Program-made: the position numbers and the translations under genes | Part shown: piece by piece, positions 35,606 through 47,400 of the stretch | How the letters are laid out: each line of letters opens with the position of its first letter | Position numbering within the stretch: position 1 is the stretch's first letter | DNA from: Phytoseiulus persimilis | Taxonomy: Eukaryota; Arthropoda; Arachnida; Mesostigmata; Phytoseiidae | NCBI GenBank assembly: GCA_037576195.1 | Contig: CM075102.1 | Span: forward strand, 47,178,745-47,242,744 | DNA: 64,000 nt | Reading direction: 5' to 3' | The notes under the pieces: model-generated | The model's database searches: none | Seen by the model: the letters and a program-made list of their open reading frames with translations, nothing else | What the model was told of the DNA's origin: nothing

Positions 35606-37597
35606 CGGCATTCGTCTGCCTGGAAAAGGATCCCGACGACGCGCCTGCTCGTTGCAGATGACGACAGGAGCATCTTATAGTTCGGAACGACGAGTATATC
35701 TTTCCACAAGCCAAAAGTTATGACAGGGCAAGCTGTGTCAGACAAGTAACTCGGTACTGAGGAGCGTTCCACGATCGAAAGAGATTCTGGCCCTTCGGAG
35801 GTCTGCCTAAAATGGTCAGCCTTCAGGGCATGGACCGTCTCCCTCAGCGATAGGCTATTCTCATTCGATAGAAGCAGGCAGGCACTGAAATCAACGCCGA
35901 GGCTGATGGGAAGAGCTCGAGCGAGGGGGCTCCCAATGGGTGTTTTTGAAAACTTCCAAGTGGCGGCGCAGCCCCGTGCAGACGAGCACATTAACTCGTC
36001 ACTCAAGACTCATGAGCTTTGTCGAGTGAAGTAGAAGCAAGCGCTCAATTTTAATCCGGGTTCAGATTCCACGCGCAGTTTAGCGAAGTGGGAATTAAGT
36101 TCATCTCCCTGCGACCTGAGCGCGGGAGGAGGACTCCCCCAAGGACATCTCAAATGATCTGGGAAAGAGTCCTCGAAAACTCCTGGAAGTTCAAACATTC
36201 CATTCTCTGCTGGAACCTGCATCAAGATATATGTAATGGAGAAAATATTCCGGAACGGTCGTGGGTGCGGTCAATGGAAGCACCGGATGGGCCATTTCAG
36301 GCCTTTTCCTCCTTCTGGTATTCCAGCTCTGCGGACCAAAGTCTTACCCGTCGGAACGACCGTTTCCGTCGTCAGGAAGCCTACGCGACAGGCGGAACAC
36401 CACTACTGAAGAGCTCGCTTCTCGCCTTCGTTGAAAACGAATCTTTCGAGCGTGTCTCAGCTCTCGCTCTCATTCTCAGATGCGAAATACAAGTGATGCC
36501 GCATCCAAACCCCGATCCTTCTTTCCCTGAAGGCCAGCGATCGTGTCCTCGAATGAGGCGCTCAGAGTTCGCAAGCAAACCCCGTGAAGGACCTTTGGTG
36601 TGGTCGCAAGCAGTTGTAAAAGGTGCAAAGTAGGAAAAGCGGGGCAGAGGGAGGAGAAACGAGCCATCGTCGCTCTGATGGAATCTCCAACATACTCTGA
36701 GCTCCTCGACTCGGCTCCCACTTGGTAGTGCGAAGCTTCCAATGGGCAGCGGGGAAGGTTTACAACAGTTGATCGACCTTCCACCATTTGTGGCTCTCCA
36801 AAGCGCTGCAGGGTTTCGAAAACTCTGCTGCGGGAACTACATCATTACCGGAGATATGAATCAATTATGGGAACGAAGACGAGCGACTAAGTTTTGACCC
36901 GGCACTCTAGAGCAATAAATCCTTGAGACGCTCTGTCCTCAAGGAAGCTCTCATCTGGATCGAGTCTCGACCCACTCAGCCCTCCCCCATCGAAGTGATG
37001 GACGGAGGAGACAGTAACGTGGGTGTCTGCGACCCCAAACTTGGGAAACTGACAAGAATCGGCCCTGAAGGAATCTCTAAATGGGACAGTGTGAACTTCA
37101 TCTCATCCCCACAGACGGATAATGCGACACTTCTCGACCGACTCCTCTCCATTCATACATTTTCGGCGGGATGAAGATATCTCTCAGAACAGGTGTGGAG
37201 ATAGCAGAAGTCTGCGTTGTCAGGAGTGTCGTAGCAATGAAATATTTGTGTTCTTACTTGGTCCTCCGTATTGAATGAATCGCGTTCATGGCTGTCGCGA
37301 GGAACATCCTCCTCCCTTCGAGAATCTAGATCATATCTTCGTGCATGCTAGGCAGAATTTGCCTTCCCGGAGGCATCTTGCTTACGGTGTCCCCCGCCTG
37401 TCCTTTGTGCTCGTGCCTTAATCGAGACTGCACAGTGGCGCAGGATAGTTTATCTCGATGAATTTCAACCGAGAAGGATGATAAACATTCTTTGGGTGTG
37501 CTGGGAGCTTGGCAATCCAGTCTCCCGTATTTTCCACGAGCGAACGCCGCTGCTTCTGGATGACCTTTCAGGCACGCGCTCACCGATCTGCAAGAAT
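35606..37597. other. Intergenic stretch
   Basis: No recognisable gene. A plus-strand frame of 181 codons at 36088-36633 matches nothing I know. A minus-strand frame of 136 codons (35596-36006) runs into the end of element B and is also unassigned. Confidence 0.4.
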
Positions 37598-37650
37598 CAC
37601 TAGCGTGACAAGGGGTGGGGACGTAGGGGTGCTCCGCCCCGGGCATCACA
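37598..37650. repeat. Isolated hAT-like terminus
   Basis: Starts CACTAGCGTGACAAGGGG and continues through CCGCCCCGGGC. This closely parallels the right end of the hAT element at 10747-11571 read inward (CAGTAGCTTAACAAGGGG ... CCGCCCCGGGC), with about 39 of 50 positions matching over two small gaps. I found no partner end or target duplication, so it looks like a solo or eroded end. Confidence 0.5.
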
Positions 37651-38402
37651 TCGCTCGGGGCATCAAAATGCCTCTCACGCTCTGCCTGGGAGATTTATTC
37701 ACGAAGTCGTTAGAGTACGGGAAAAGTCCGACTCTTGCATCTGATTTCCCGCCCTCTTGACAAACCATCATCCATGTCGAGCTCTCTTTCCTGATCGAAG
37801 AGCAACATTCAGTTCACTTTGTTTCTGCCTCAGATCAGGCAATGGGAGGTGGCTCCTTGGGGCTGCTCAACTCCATCTCTCGATTCATCTCGAATACATA
37901 TCTCTGTTCCGAATATTGTGAAGATGCTCTTTCTGACTCTCGGCATGACTTCTGCCACAGGCAAACGGAGCTTGTAAGAATCGAAGTTCACCAAGCCAAC
38001 CATACACGATCACACATGCCATGAACGTGTTCGTCAAACCTATCGACCGAGTTAGACTTCAAGGAGTCAATGGAAAAAATCGCAACTCTTGAGGATCACA
38101 TATGTGTGAAGGATCCCGGCTGATTATTTCTTTGAGTACTTCAGAGAATCCGAGAGCGTTTGCTATTTGTAGAGGAAGGAACAGGATCGACTGGTTGTCT
38201 CTTTTCGATAAGCTACAATGCCAAGTTATTCCAATGAACTAGCGGTCCGTCGGATATTTCAATCCTTCAAAACCCGCCGCTGACCTGTCCGGTTCTTCAT
38301 TGAGCCTCTAGAGGTCCGGATTTCTTATCGAATTCCGATGGATGACTGGTTGCCGCAAACGGGCTTGCGTTGAAGATTAGATCTTCAAAAGAATAGATGG
38401 GT

Positions 38403-38432
38403 CTTGGGGGTGATTTCCCATTCTCCCCCAAG
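38403..38432. repeat. Short inverted repeat
   Basis: CTTGGGGG and CCCCCAAG form a perfect 8-bp stem around a 14-base spacer in gene-free DNA. Confidence 0.45.
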
Positions 38433-40697
38433 GCGCCTGCCGACAGGCTGATTGACACCACCCGTATGATAGGGACTGGTCATTTGATTTCTGCTCGCTC
38501 ATAACGGATCGTTTCGAAGATTCCATTGGAGCCCCTTGTACCAGGCCGCCTTAAATGACGTCGAGAAAGCAGCGCTGTTGGGCGCGACGAAAATGCATCG
38601 CAGCAGAGCCCATTCGGGGTATAAGATACAGAGGAGCTCTGCTCCAATCGAATTCACTTCTCTTCTTCAAAAAGTAGATGCCTTCAGCCAGGTCGTGTTC
38701 GATGAACGAAGCCAGTCCTTCGCTCGCGCTCAGGGGAAGTTGTTGACTCACGCGCGAGCAGGAACGATGTTTGATCTATTCAAGCGGCATCTTCCGAGCT
38801 AATGAGTCGTGAACGTGCCGCAGTGGTCGGAAAAGTTTGAAAACTCCGGGCTCACACATGTTCACCCTAAGGTTCAGCCAATGAGAGACTCTCGTCTCCG
38901 AGAATTACAGTTCGTGAAGCAACTCCCAAGAGAGGACTTTTCCCCCTCGCGTGGGGTCATACTGGCGAGGAGGGAGGATACAGACAGACGATATTCAACC
39001 TCATGATTTCCGGAACAGCAGGCCTTCCCCGAGTGCCGATTCAGATTTACTCTCTGTTCGAGGACCGGAAACGAGGCCCTCATTCCGCACATTGATTCGT
39101 GGGATCATGATCGAAGCTGGAGCAGTTTTCACAGGTTAACGTCGGATGGGAGCTGTTCGGAGGAAGGAGTTGGTGCCCGGACTCGCTAAGACGGGCGCCA
39201 CCCGGATGACGGCACACTATCCGTGGCGGAGATCGACAACATAAACGAGGCTTCAGTGTTCATCCGTGCCGAAAGCGGGGATTCTTCGTAGAATGTCACC
39301 GACATAGATGGAACCCTCTGTCTCCTCATTCTGTGGCGGAAGGACGGCGAAAAACCGCTGGAGTTGCGAGCCAACGTGATATGGTGGGTTCGACGGAAAC
39401 CTCGGGGTCGAAGAGAAAATATCAAGGCCTGTTGTAATCCACAGCGGGCCCAGGGGCGAATGGCTGCATTTCTGATCTCGGATAAACTGCATCATGAGAG
39501 CCTCATCAGCCATGCGTTTACGCGAGGGGTCTCCCCCACGTAGGGGTGGGGGGTCTTGACATCATGAGAGAGAATTATTCGCGTGAGAGTTATTGGAGTT
39601 AACGCTATGACACCACTCATATGTTAATGCTTCAACCAAACTAAAGCTAGCACACTAGACCCCACAGGCTCCAGTCCACAGAGGCGAAGAGTACGTTTAC
39701 CAGACCTAACTGCGGGGCCAAAAATTCTGGGAGACCCAGTTAGCAGTTGGTCAGAGCAGCAGGGAACGCTAGACTGATAGGTCTCGAATGAGTTGGAGTT
39801 CAATCACCTCGGAGTCTGGGGGATAAGGTCCTACTTTTCCAGCCATAAATAAGCCCAGAATTCACACTCATTGATTGAATTTTCAGGATCTGGAATTCGG
39901 CCGTAAAAGACGGATGCCGGCTTCATCGTGCTTAATCATCGGGATTCACTAGCGTGCAAACAAGCAAAAGCTTCAGTAATGTTTTCGGTCAAAAAAAGTG
40001 GTCCCTCATCCCCCTAAGTTTGCAGTACATAATTTTATCAGAGCGAACTCCCTCCACTGTCCATTTTGGAATCCTTGTGAACGAAAGAGCGAGTTACTCT
40101 CTTCGAAGGTGACTCCACCACGAGGCTCCAGCAAATCTTTGACGACTCGCCTACATGAGGTTCGCGGGACTGAGGAGAAAGCTGTTCTAGTCACGCTGCT
40201 CCGACGATCTCGAGCGAAAGAATTTATTCATTCAAGAGCCATAACTCGGAGGGCCGCGGACTCATATTAGTTTGAGGTCTCAAATTGGAGCGCCTCAGGC
40301 AGCACTGTTAGGGTTCCTACTACTCTATAGTTGTTTCGTGGTCATTGTCCGTTCCGTCGAAGCTCACAGATAAGGCGGACGATGACTGTCACCTGCCAGA
40401 ACGGTGTCCGATTGTTCGTTTGCCAGCGCAGCCGCCCGCCAACCGGTCCGCCTGCCAAGCTGTGTCTCTGAACGCGTGGTTTGTTAGCGAGGCCAAGAAA
40501 TCTATGCTTAAGCCTCAACACGTTTCAGATTTGAAGCAATCTGCTGAGTGAGCGACACTCGCGCAGAAAATAGCTGAGATCAGCGAAACACTTGTTGAGC
40601 AACGAACGCATCAGTGAAGTGTAAATCATTCAATGTTGTCGGAAAAAAAATGGTCGAGCGGCTTCCCCTCCCCTGCTGCGCAGCGCTCTGGTGAAAT

Positions 40698-40792
40698 AGA
40701 ACCATCCGGTATCGAACCGAAGCCTCTAATATTCATGAATATCACTGCGTCAGATTAGTGTTCTGACCCGTCACGCGCAGAATGCTGCCTCT
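40698..40792 (-). tRNA. Degenerate tRNA-like sequence (probable pseudogene or SINE head)
   Basis: On the minus strand there is a B-box-like GGTTCGATACC with a 5-bp T stem (TTCGG/CCGGA), and an anticodon-like stem-loop GTCAGA-ACACTAA-TCTGAC. A hairpin AATATTCATGAATATT sits where a long variable arm would be, and the acceptor ends AGAGGCA/TGGTTCT pair at 6 of 7 positions. Against a working tRNA: there is no convincing D arm, position 33 is C instead of U, and the length is 95. Low confidence. Confidence 0.25.
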
Positions 40793-43700
40793 ATATTCGA
40801 GGAAGTCATCTGCTCTTTCGCTTGTCTCGATTTCTATCTAATTAGATTCCCGCATCGGGCTTTGCAGCACCATCAGCGGGCGGCTCGACCATCAAAGCCG
40901 TCGTTTCTTTTTTCCGGAGAATCGCTGACCCTCCCTCCGCGTTTCCCCCGATCAGGATACAGCGCATTTGAGACTAATGCCATTTGTGTTCTTCGTATCT
41001 CACCTATCCTATTTTGCCCACCCAACGGTCCCAATCAGAGGAAGCGTGATGAAAATCGGCTTCGAGGAGCTAGCGAGGGAGTATTCTGATTCGGGCTCTG
41101 GAGAATTTTCCTTGGAGCGGAACAAACATATTGCGATGCTGTCTCATCATTCCTCCAGGACATGGGCTCATGTCCTGGAGTGCACGTCAGCCGACTGCAT
41201 TCGGCACGCGGAGGTGAACCTCGATGATTGCATGTGATTCACACTTGGTGGGGGAGTACGTCTGAAGGGAACGAAAAAGTGGAGGTCGCTGTTCTCGCAC
41301 TAGAATACTCAACGTAATCTCTTCTCACCGAAAGAGATCCGCTGCGGGTTCGACAGCTCCGAACGACGTCAGGATCTCACCGAGAGGATGCACATTTCGA
41401 GTTTCAGCTCAAACGACGTCCTCCCTGTCGGTGGCTTCCAGGCTCCGGAGTAGCACAGCGGATCTCACTGAGAATTCCTCCGTCGAATCACCCTCACGGG
41501 AGCGGGGCTGCGCGATTCGAGGGCATCTGTGTTAGCCCTCCACGGAGCCCATCCGATCGATTCATCGCCGGGAAGGAACAACGTTACAAGGAGACATTGT
41601 TTCGAGGATTACAAGGTCGGAACCCGCTCTAGGTGAGCGAAGTCTTCCGCGACGGAACCCTCCTAGCGCGACCGCCATCGCTGGCGGCAGCGCTCATTGT
41701 AAGTTTCCGATACCCTGTCGACAATGTCGGGAAGTCGAAAACTTTCATTTTACGTCAGGCTTGAGTGGACCACTGTGAACCCTCCCGCGTTCCGGCGTGG
41801 GGGACTGAGGAGACAGTTCGAAATCCCGGGGTCGTTGCTCTTGAGAGCGGCGAATGGTACTGTTGAACGTCATAAGAAGCGGAGTGTTCCTGCGACGAGT
41901 TGTCTGGCGATGGAAAACTGTTCGCATCGTAGAACAAGATCGCTCGATGTAGACGAAACAAAGTGATGCATGGTTCTCGAAAGGTAGACCCTACGTTTGG
42001 CTCCGCGCCAACCGAGCACCTCGATTCTGAGAGTCTATCATGTATTCATGCCGGGAATGGTCGAGAAGGAGAATAACGGAAACAAGGCGTCGGAGGAGCA
42101 ACATCTTCCATTCAATAATGAGAAGGGATTGACTCGGTGCGGTGTGCTGGGAGAATCTGATCGAGACCGACCGAGAAAGATAACGTCAACGGGAACCTTA
42201 GCGGTGATCCGAGAGACGACAAATACATTGGTACCTTGTAGGGGCTGTTAGCAGCGATTGGCCTCACCGAACCGGCCTAACCCTCTACAACCACTCCGGG
42301 ATGCGACCGTTTTCAAGTCCGGATAATTCGTCATCGAGTCGAGAATCTGACAAACACGTCCTCCATATTCGTGTCAAAACGTTGTGATTAGTTGCTGAAG
42401 TATGTTGGGAGAGTGTTCAGCCGGGCAGAGTCGAGTCAAGCGTTTGACAGGAGTTCTAAACTCACATGGTTCGAATTAGACTTCACCTGACCGAGCGCGT
42501 TCTAACGTCGAGCTCGCCGCTAGTTTCTCGATTGACTCATCCTAACGAAAAGAGAGCGTGACTAAGCATCTCTGTAAGGCCTGAGAAGCCACCCTCAGCT
42601 CTCAGAACCGCAACCAGAGAATGATTCCGAGCGAGAGCCTCACCCGCTCAGACCAGCGACGATATCCTGTCCTGGAATATCCACGCTGAAGGCGTTCTAA
42701 GCGTGACAGCATATGACAATTCCTCTAAAAGCCTATCAGTCTGAGGGTCGATCAAGGTATCGAATCTCAATTGTTATGGTGAACATGCTCGCCCGATAAC
42801 GAAATGAATCGGCTTCCTAACGCTGCCGAGTCCGAGCGCCTGCGGATCGACGGTCTTCCGTTGCGTGGTCGACGAATTTTCTGCTGACGTCGACAACGTG
42901 CTCCGAAGGTGTTCCTTCACAGGTCCCGCCTGAACCCTACATGCTCAGCTCAGTCGCTCTGTATCGGATTCTCGATTCAGGACTTCCTGGCATCTCGAGA
43001 ATGCCCGAGCTTACTGATGCGGACCATCCGGCAATTCCAAAGGCGAAATCGACTCTCGTGACGCAGAAGCATCAATTGGAGGAACGAACTTTTGTGTATC
43101 CGTGATCTGAGGCGGGAACCAATCGACACAATTCATCACTCCCAGAAGGAGGAACTCCGAAACAGCATAACTGTTGAAAGAGCATGATCCGCAAACAGAG
43201 CACAGTTTCGATCAAACGAACCACGTTTCGAGGGAGTATCCATTCGCCCACGGACCATAATCCGTCGCCCTCGTCAATGTCGTCCCGAATCTCTCCATTG
43301 ATGCTCATCCTTAGTTCTCCGAAGATCCCGTTGTAGGCGTTCGAGTGTTCACTGCCACTCCGTAAATCCTTGGTGGAGTGCACTTGTTTTGGTCAGGTTT
43401 GAGGATCATTCGGCGGCAAAATCAGGAGAAAGCCGCGAGTCGCCGTTTGCATATCCGATCGGGATCCATGAGGCTCCAAATCGGCAGGGGAGCTGACTTT
43501 CTCTTGTTTCTGTTCTTGCCTTCTTCACATATGCGACAGTTCTGGAAATTGGAAGAGTTATCGACGGATTCTAGTGAATGCATTCCGCACGAATGAACTT
43601 GGCCGCACTTCCCCGATCATACCGTTCCGATGACAATCTTACTCAGATTCTGTCTCCGCGAATACTCCGTAGGCTGATGCCGTTCGCGTCCGCTAAATGA

Positions 43701-44479
43701 ATTTTGAACGTCTCGAAACTATCGAGACAAACACACACTGCTTTGCACAGTGTTTCCACAGGTGATTCATCTCGCGTGAAGTAGATTCCTCTAGGGTTTC
43801 TACATACTGTTACGGATTTTGTAAACGTGTTCTCTCATCAGTATGAAGATACGATCAGGGATAGGTCTGGCAATGGCGGGCTTGAGGCATCGGCCAGCCT
43901 GGAGAGTCAACAGATGATGACATCTTTCGTCTCTCGTTTCCAGCGGCCGCGGTCTCGCGACCATTCTCGAAGCGCTCTGCCGGGATGCTTCTCCCGTTCG
44001 CCCTTACATTTTGGTATTTTACAGCCTCCCTCATCTGGTTTGCGAGACAGTGTACCGGTCAGCCAGGCCAGGATCAGAGCGGCTTGATTTTTCATCCTGG
44101 CTCATCTGAATCTTGGATGGAATAAAAATCACCGACTCGACTGCCGCCCTAGCTTGCACTGGGAAAATTTGATAGATAGCCTCAACTTAGAAAGCCGGTA
44201 GACGCTCGAACCTCGCAATGACGAAATATTCCTGTACTTCCGGATCATCTTCTCTGATCTCACCGATACCAAGACGTGGAGGAAAGCTCGGTAATGTGGA
44301 GAGACGAGACACTTCAGCACCATCTACGAAGCATACTCTTGTGAGGGAGTGCTTCTAGCCGACCACCGCCCACAGCCAGATCATATAGAGAGACTTCGTG
44401 CCACCTTTGGTGCCACTTGCAGGTCGTCCAAAGTTGAGTCGGTTCACATCCAGACCGCGTTAGTGCAATTCCCTCCGTC

Positions 44480-47400
44480 ATGAGCGGTCGTGGACCACAG
44501 TACGGCCTCAGTGCCTCCGTTGCTAACAAGGTGAGCTTAGTGGAATGATACTGATTATTATTCAATTCATCCAGCACCGTCAACCTTGACCCGATACGAC
44601 GAGATACGCAGGCAGGAGCTCGTCGCTCTGCCATTTAGGGGTCTAGTTCAATTCTCTTACGTGATCGGCGACTGCTGCGCGGTCCGGTGTAGCATCGTGG
44701 GTCCTTGAGCGTTTCGGGAATCGCTTTCAGCCCCGTCTCAACGTCCGCAAGGGATGATTCATTGAGGAAATGTTTCCTCATCTGAGTGCCTGTTTCCCTC
44801 CGGATAGGCCACTCCCGGGACCTCCCCGTCGGCCGATCATGTGGGTTCCCACCCACTCACCTCTTCTGTGCCGATTAAACGGATGGGGCGGTGGACGGGC
44901 CCAATTGTATCCGAACCGCCCCTCGACCGAAGCACCGGAAGTATTTAAGCAGCGCTCCACCAAGGACGTGACCGTTTCATGTTGGTGATTCCATTTGCCA
45001 GGAATCACCACCTGAGTCGAGATGTCTGTGGCAACAGTCAGCCCGACCGAAGAGTTCGCATGAGTGCGAACTCGGTGAACAGTCGCCGCGACCGTCGAGA
45101 ATAATTGCGGCGCTTGGATCTCCTCACTCTGCCCAAGGAAACGAGGGCTCATCGCACTTGACACAAAAAATGCCAAGTGTGCTCTGTGAACTATCAGCTC
45201 ACTGATAAGCGAGCTGAGGTACATATTGCTTCAGGAGCCTTGATTAAGAGACTCCGAATCTTATCGAAGTGCGTGATTCTAGATTCTATCGCGATCTGTC
45301 ATCTGGGTTGGAGGAAATTCGGTTTCTAGCTTAAGCCATGAAGTCCTGTCTGGGGCTCCTCCTTACCCCGTTTTGAATGTGTGGATTGTCCGTCCTCGCG
45401 CTGCAAAACGAGGCGACGGCTTCCGCTCGGAGTTGTATGGCCGCAGCACATACATTCGGAGATCCATCCGATTCCGGGGCTCAGTGCCCAACTCCTCAAC
45501 GTGGTAGATCGCCTCTAGGTGAGGATCTCTCGTTATAGTGACGAGGAAGGAAAAATCAATGGGGCTGGTTTGGTGGCAGAGCAAGCCCTAGCGGCGGCGG
45601 TCGCGTTAGCAGAAACAGCGCAGGCAGCGCCTTCAGGTCGATGTGTTCTATCGGGGCTTCGGCCCTCTTTCTCTCAGCCGGGCTGGCTAGAATCTGGGTT
45701 GTATAAAAGGTAGCCACCAAACAAATAATCTCAGCACAAACCGATTGCGTGGAAGAGGCGTGTTCTCGAGATTCTTGCGTATTCTAGTTTGCTTTCGAGA
45801 TGGCGAATCGTGGACCCAGCTACGGCTTGAGTGCTCAAGTTGCCAACAAAGTAAGTTGTGCTCCGACATTCCGTCGGGGAACACAGTATTTTCTCTTTCC
45901 GAAGAGCTTGATAATCCTCGCGAGCGACATTCATCGTTTCGCGTTCGATCGAACGAGTAATTTGTTCGGATGACGTCACTGGCAACGTGATCAGATGTTG
46001 AAATACGATCAGCCGACGGCGTTTGAGCGAAACAGCGCTGGCTGTTTCCCTCGGAAACATTTCGAAACACTCAATTTTCGAGTGTCGAATTCCATGACGT
46101 GCCCGAAAATGGAATCTCACTCAATTTGATATGGAACGGGCTCGGAACCGGAACTTGACGTCCGCTCACTCAAACAGGTTGCAACGCTCTCATTCTGTCG
46201 GATTTTTCCCGTAGAATCGTGGTGAGCGTTTGCTCCCATTATTTCCGAGTTGGCACCGCAGTGAGCAGTGTTCCGCAGAGCTATTTGGAAACAGGAGCAG
46301 CGAGATGCTAACAAGGCCTGACCCGGCCTGGCTCTGAGTGAGCCGCCTTAAGCCCGGACCACCCTGAAGCCTCGAGCCTCCTTCATCGCTGGAGATCAAG
46401 TGCCTTCGATTGCCGAAATCGATGGAAACGAGAGAAAAACATTTTTCCAGACACCGCGGATTCCCGTTGTTGACGACTTCCTTGACCACCGGAGGGAAAC
46501 ATCGCAGATCGGGTCCTGAAGACTTTCAATTTTATTGTTTTCATCGTGGTCGCACTCATCCGAGTGTTGGAACACCATAGGATCGATATGAAGCCTCGAG
46601 AGTGTGGCTACTTTTCGCTGACCGCATAGAGTCTTGAAGACAAGCGAGATGGCTCGAAAGGGTCAAGAGCCGAGCGGTCGAACAGCCTGGCAAACCACGA
46701 GTCGTTGATGATGGTCTCCCTCCGAGCAACTCAGACAGTTGCTCATTGCTGTTGAGGGGATCGTCCCAGGCATATATTTGCCGCCGGAAAGCTCCTGCCT
46801 AGACTATTCAAGCGACCGACCTCAACCCATGGAGACAAAATAAGGGTGCATCCGTGTGAGGTGTGCGTAACGAGGACCGCTCTGACGTGGAGCTTTACGA
46901 CCATATCGTGTTACGCTGCGTAACATGGTCGCCGATATTTGAGCAGTCGGGTTGCCGCCATGGGTGTGAACACTCCGTACACAGATTGTACGCCTTGCAG
47001 CGCAAAAAGTCGTTGAATGCTTATGCTTTGCTCATTCTACCCAGTATTCGTTTCCGTCTGCTGCAGCAGGTGATCGGATTACTAGATGCACCTCCGAGTA
47101 TGAGAGACTCGGCCGAGAAACATATGTGAGCTCGGCGGAAATCCCATTGAGCCTCTGCACGGCCCAGCCAAGTTTCTACTGAGTGGGCACGATGGAAGTT
47201 CTATCTTGGAGCTGACCGTCTCTCGGCTGATGTGGACATATCTGGATATCCGTCTCCAATAAATAGAGCCCTGATCTCCTCAAGAGCAGTCCGGCAGCCA
47301 GCATACGAACCGATCCAAATTGAGTTACGACAGTGGTCGAATTTCACAGCCACGATGATGAAGTGGGGAGGTAGAGAATGGCTTGCGCTGTGTTGACATC

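Larger units (their letters stand above)
37651..44479. other. Gene-poor block
   Basis: About 6.8 kb with only short, domain-free frames. It includes a hairpin at 38403-38432, a GC-rich stretch near 39535-39555 and a tRNA-like sequence at 40698-40792. No gene is supported. Confidence 0.45.

Noticed and set aside
39253..39513. 86-codon minus-strand frame with reasonable amino-acid composition
   Set aside because: No homologous family recognised and no splice or poly(A) support.
39535..39560. GC-rich ACGTAGGGGTG shared with the hAT-like end at 37618
   Set aside because: The shared 11 bases are in the same orientation, not inverted, and there is no further similarity, so it is not the missing partner end.
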